From JAGOBX01 sp017999075 [NCBI: Candidatus Babelota bacterium] (GTDB taxonomy: Bacteria > JAGOBX01), in contig JAGOBX010000022.1 in assembly GCA_017999075.1 (NCBI GenBank), forward strand, positions 1-15,708: a DNA stretch of 15,708 nucleotides, in the 5' to 3' direction. The translations under genes and the position numbers were made by a program. The notes below the pieces were generated by a model. The model ran no database searches, had not been told where the DNA came from, and saw only the letters and a list, made by a program, of their open reading frames with translations. Each line of letters starts with the position of its first letter. Position 1 is the stretch's first letter. This document shows positions 14,922 to 15,708 of this stretch, piece by piece.

Positions 14922-15418
14922 ATACAAATACTAATACGATAAATTATTTAAAATATTCGGATTTTGAAAAAAAAGATTTATCTAAATTGATTGGATTTTT
15001 ATCTCTTTTATATCCAACTCAGTCAATAGAAAGTATAACGGCGAATGTAAATCGCCCTTCTGAAAATAAAATTTATATAGCAAGTTTTAGTAATGAGATT
15101 ATTGGGACCTGTTGGTGTTTGCCTTTAAAATTTGATAAATATTATATTGGTGGTGTTGGAGGAGTTGCTGTTTCCAAAGAATTTCAGCATAAAGGCATTG
15201 GATTTAAATTGGTTTCATATTTAATAGAAAACGAAACCGATTTTGATACTTTTTTGTTATGGACAAGGGTTCCTGCTTTTTTTGAAAAATTAGGTTTTTT
15301 TGATTTTTCAAAAGGAATAAAAACAATTGAAGGAGATTCCACGCCAATGTTAAAAACTGAGAATAACTATTTGAGATTTAATTTTCCTGTAACCAAATGG
15401 GAAAGGATAAAATTTTAG
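14918..15418 (+). CDS. GNAT-family N-acetyltransferase
   Basis: The 166-residue protein has the GNAT fold signature: strand GGVAVSKEF leading into the acetyl-CoA pyrophosphate loop QHKGIG (90-95) and helix FKLVSYLIE, then the C-terminal RVPAFFEKLGFFDF (about 117-130), whose FFEKLGF is a frequent end of the fold. GNAT enzymes move an acetyl group from acetyl-CoA to an amine. In this cluster a sugar amine is the likely acceptor, possibly one made by the aminotransferase or freed by the preceding PIG-L deacetylase. It starts at TTG 14918, overlapping the deacetylase stop codon, with a good AGGGG site upstream. The overlap suggests the deacetylase and acetyltransferase are made together. Target specificity is unknown. 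Confidence 0.88.
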   Translation: MNTNTNTINYLKYSDFEKKDLSKLIGFLSLLYPTQSIESITANVNRPSENKIYIASFSNEIIGTCWCLPLKFDKYYIGGVGGVAVSKEFQHKGIGFKLVSYLIENETDFDTFLLWTRVPAFFEKLGFFDFSKGIKTIEGDSTPMLKTENNYLRFNFPVTKWERIKF

Positions 15419-15437
15419 AAATAACAGGAGTATGATT

Positions 15438-15708
15438 ATGAATTTGTGGTTAGATTGGGATGAATTTAATGATTTAACAAAAAACAGAAATACTGTTTTA
15501 TTCGGATCAGGGGATATTGCAGTAAAAACTATTTATAAATTATCTAACAAACCCTTGTTTATAGTAGATAATTCAGATCAGCTTCAGGGACAAGTTTATG
15601 AAGGAGTTTATGTTAAAAAACCATCGGTATTGAAAGAGTTGAGTAAAGATTGTATTATTATAATTACTACAAAATCATATAATAGCGTGATTGTTGAATT
15701 GAAAGAAA
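15438..15708 (+). CDS. Protein with a Rossmann-like N-terminus, cut by the window end
   Basis: The frame remains open to the last base, giving the first 90 residues. ATG 15438 follows AGGAG at a seven-base spacing; ATG 15432 is too close to that site. The start contains a glycine-rich turn (FGSGDIAVK, 22-30), a strand FIVDNSD (41-47), GVYVKKPSVL (57-66) and a hydrophobic strand IIIITTKSYN (73-82). This alternation resembles the nucleotide- or sugar-binding Rossmann domain that precedes catalytic domains in several polysaccharide-cluster proteins (for example sugar acyltransferase N-terminal domains or C-methyltransferase C-terminal domains). The rest of the gene lies outside the window, so no product is assigned. 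It follows the acetyltransferase by 19 bases and is probably in the same operon. Confidence 0.75.
   Translation, partial: MNLWLDWDEFNDLTKNRNTVLFGSGDIAVKTIYKLSNKPLFIVDNSDQLQGQVYEGVYVKKPSVLKELSKDCIIIITTKSYNSVIVELKE

Noticed and set aside
1-15708. Mobile elements, CRISPR arrays, tRNA or rRNA genes
   Set aside because: No transposase-like ORF, terminal inverted repeats, spaced direct repeats or RNA gene pattern seen; the gene strand and base composition are uniform throughout.

Overview
The window is an AT-rich (roughly 30% G+C by eye) bacterial segment with all 15 genes on the + strand, packed almost end to end with short gaps or small overlaps, good Shine-Dalgarno sites before many starts, and TGA used as a stop. 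The content is a surface-glycan (O-antigen, capsule or flagellin-glycan) sugar biosynthesis and decoration cluster. The host cannot be named from the sequence. A low-GC Gram-negative or Gram-negative-like lineage would fit, but this is inference. I see no tRNA, rRNA, CRISPR array, insertion sequence or phage gene.

Layout: (1) 1-543, the 3' end of a radical SAM/SPASM protein, overlapping (2) a DegT/DnrJ-type sugar aminotransferase, then (3) a nucleotide-sugar dehydrogenase homologue that has lost the usual catalytic residues, (4) an AsnB-type glutamine amidotransferase, and (5) a large three-part protein fusing a fatty-acyl-AMP ligase-like domain, an acyl carrier domain and a left-handed beta-helix acyltransferase. 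Next come (6) a small unknown protein and (7) a PseA/WbpG-type N-acetyl sugar amidotransferase. After the only gap above about 50 bases (8874-8948) come (8) a PseG-like hydrolase or transferase domain fused to a formyltransferase domain, (9) a WbqC-like protein, (10) a second radical SAM/SPASM enzyme, (11, 12) two SAM-dependent methyltransferases, (13) a PIG-L/LmbE deacetylase, (14) a GNAT acetyltransferase and (15) the start of a further gene with a Rossmann-like N-terminus.

Together these genes look like a kit for making and heavily modifying an amino sugar: amination (2), amide or amidine formation (4, 7), acyl loading and transfer (5), formylation (8), methylation (11, 12), deacetylation (13) and acetylation (14). 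The PseG-like and PseA-like proteins point towards nonulosonic-acid (pseudaminic or legionaminic type) chemistry, but the dehydratase, the synthase and the CMP-transferase of that pathway are not in the window, nor is any recognisable glycosyltransferase, flippase or polymerase. The most unusual items are the two multi-domain fusions, the apparently non-catalytic dehydrogenase, a terminator-like GC hairpin plus T-run inside the coding sequence of gene 8, and a perfect 24-bp palindrome inside the wbqC-like gene.
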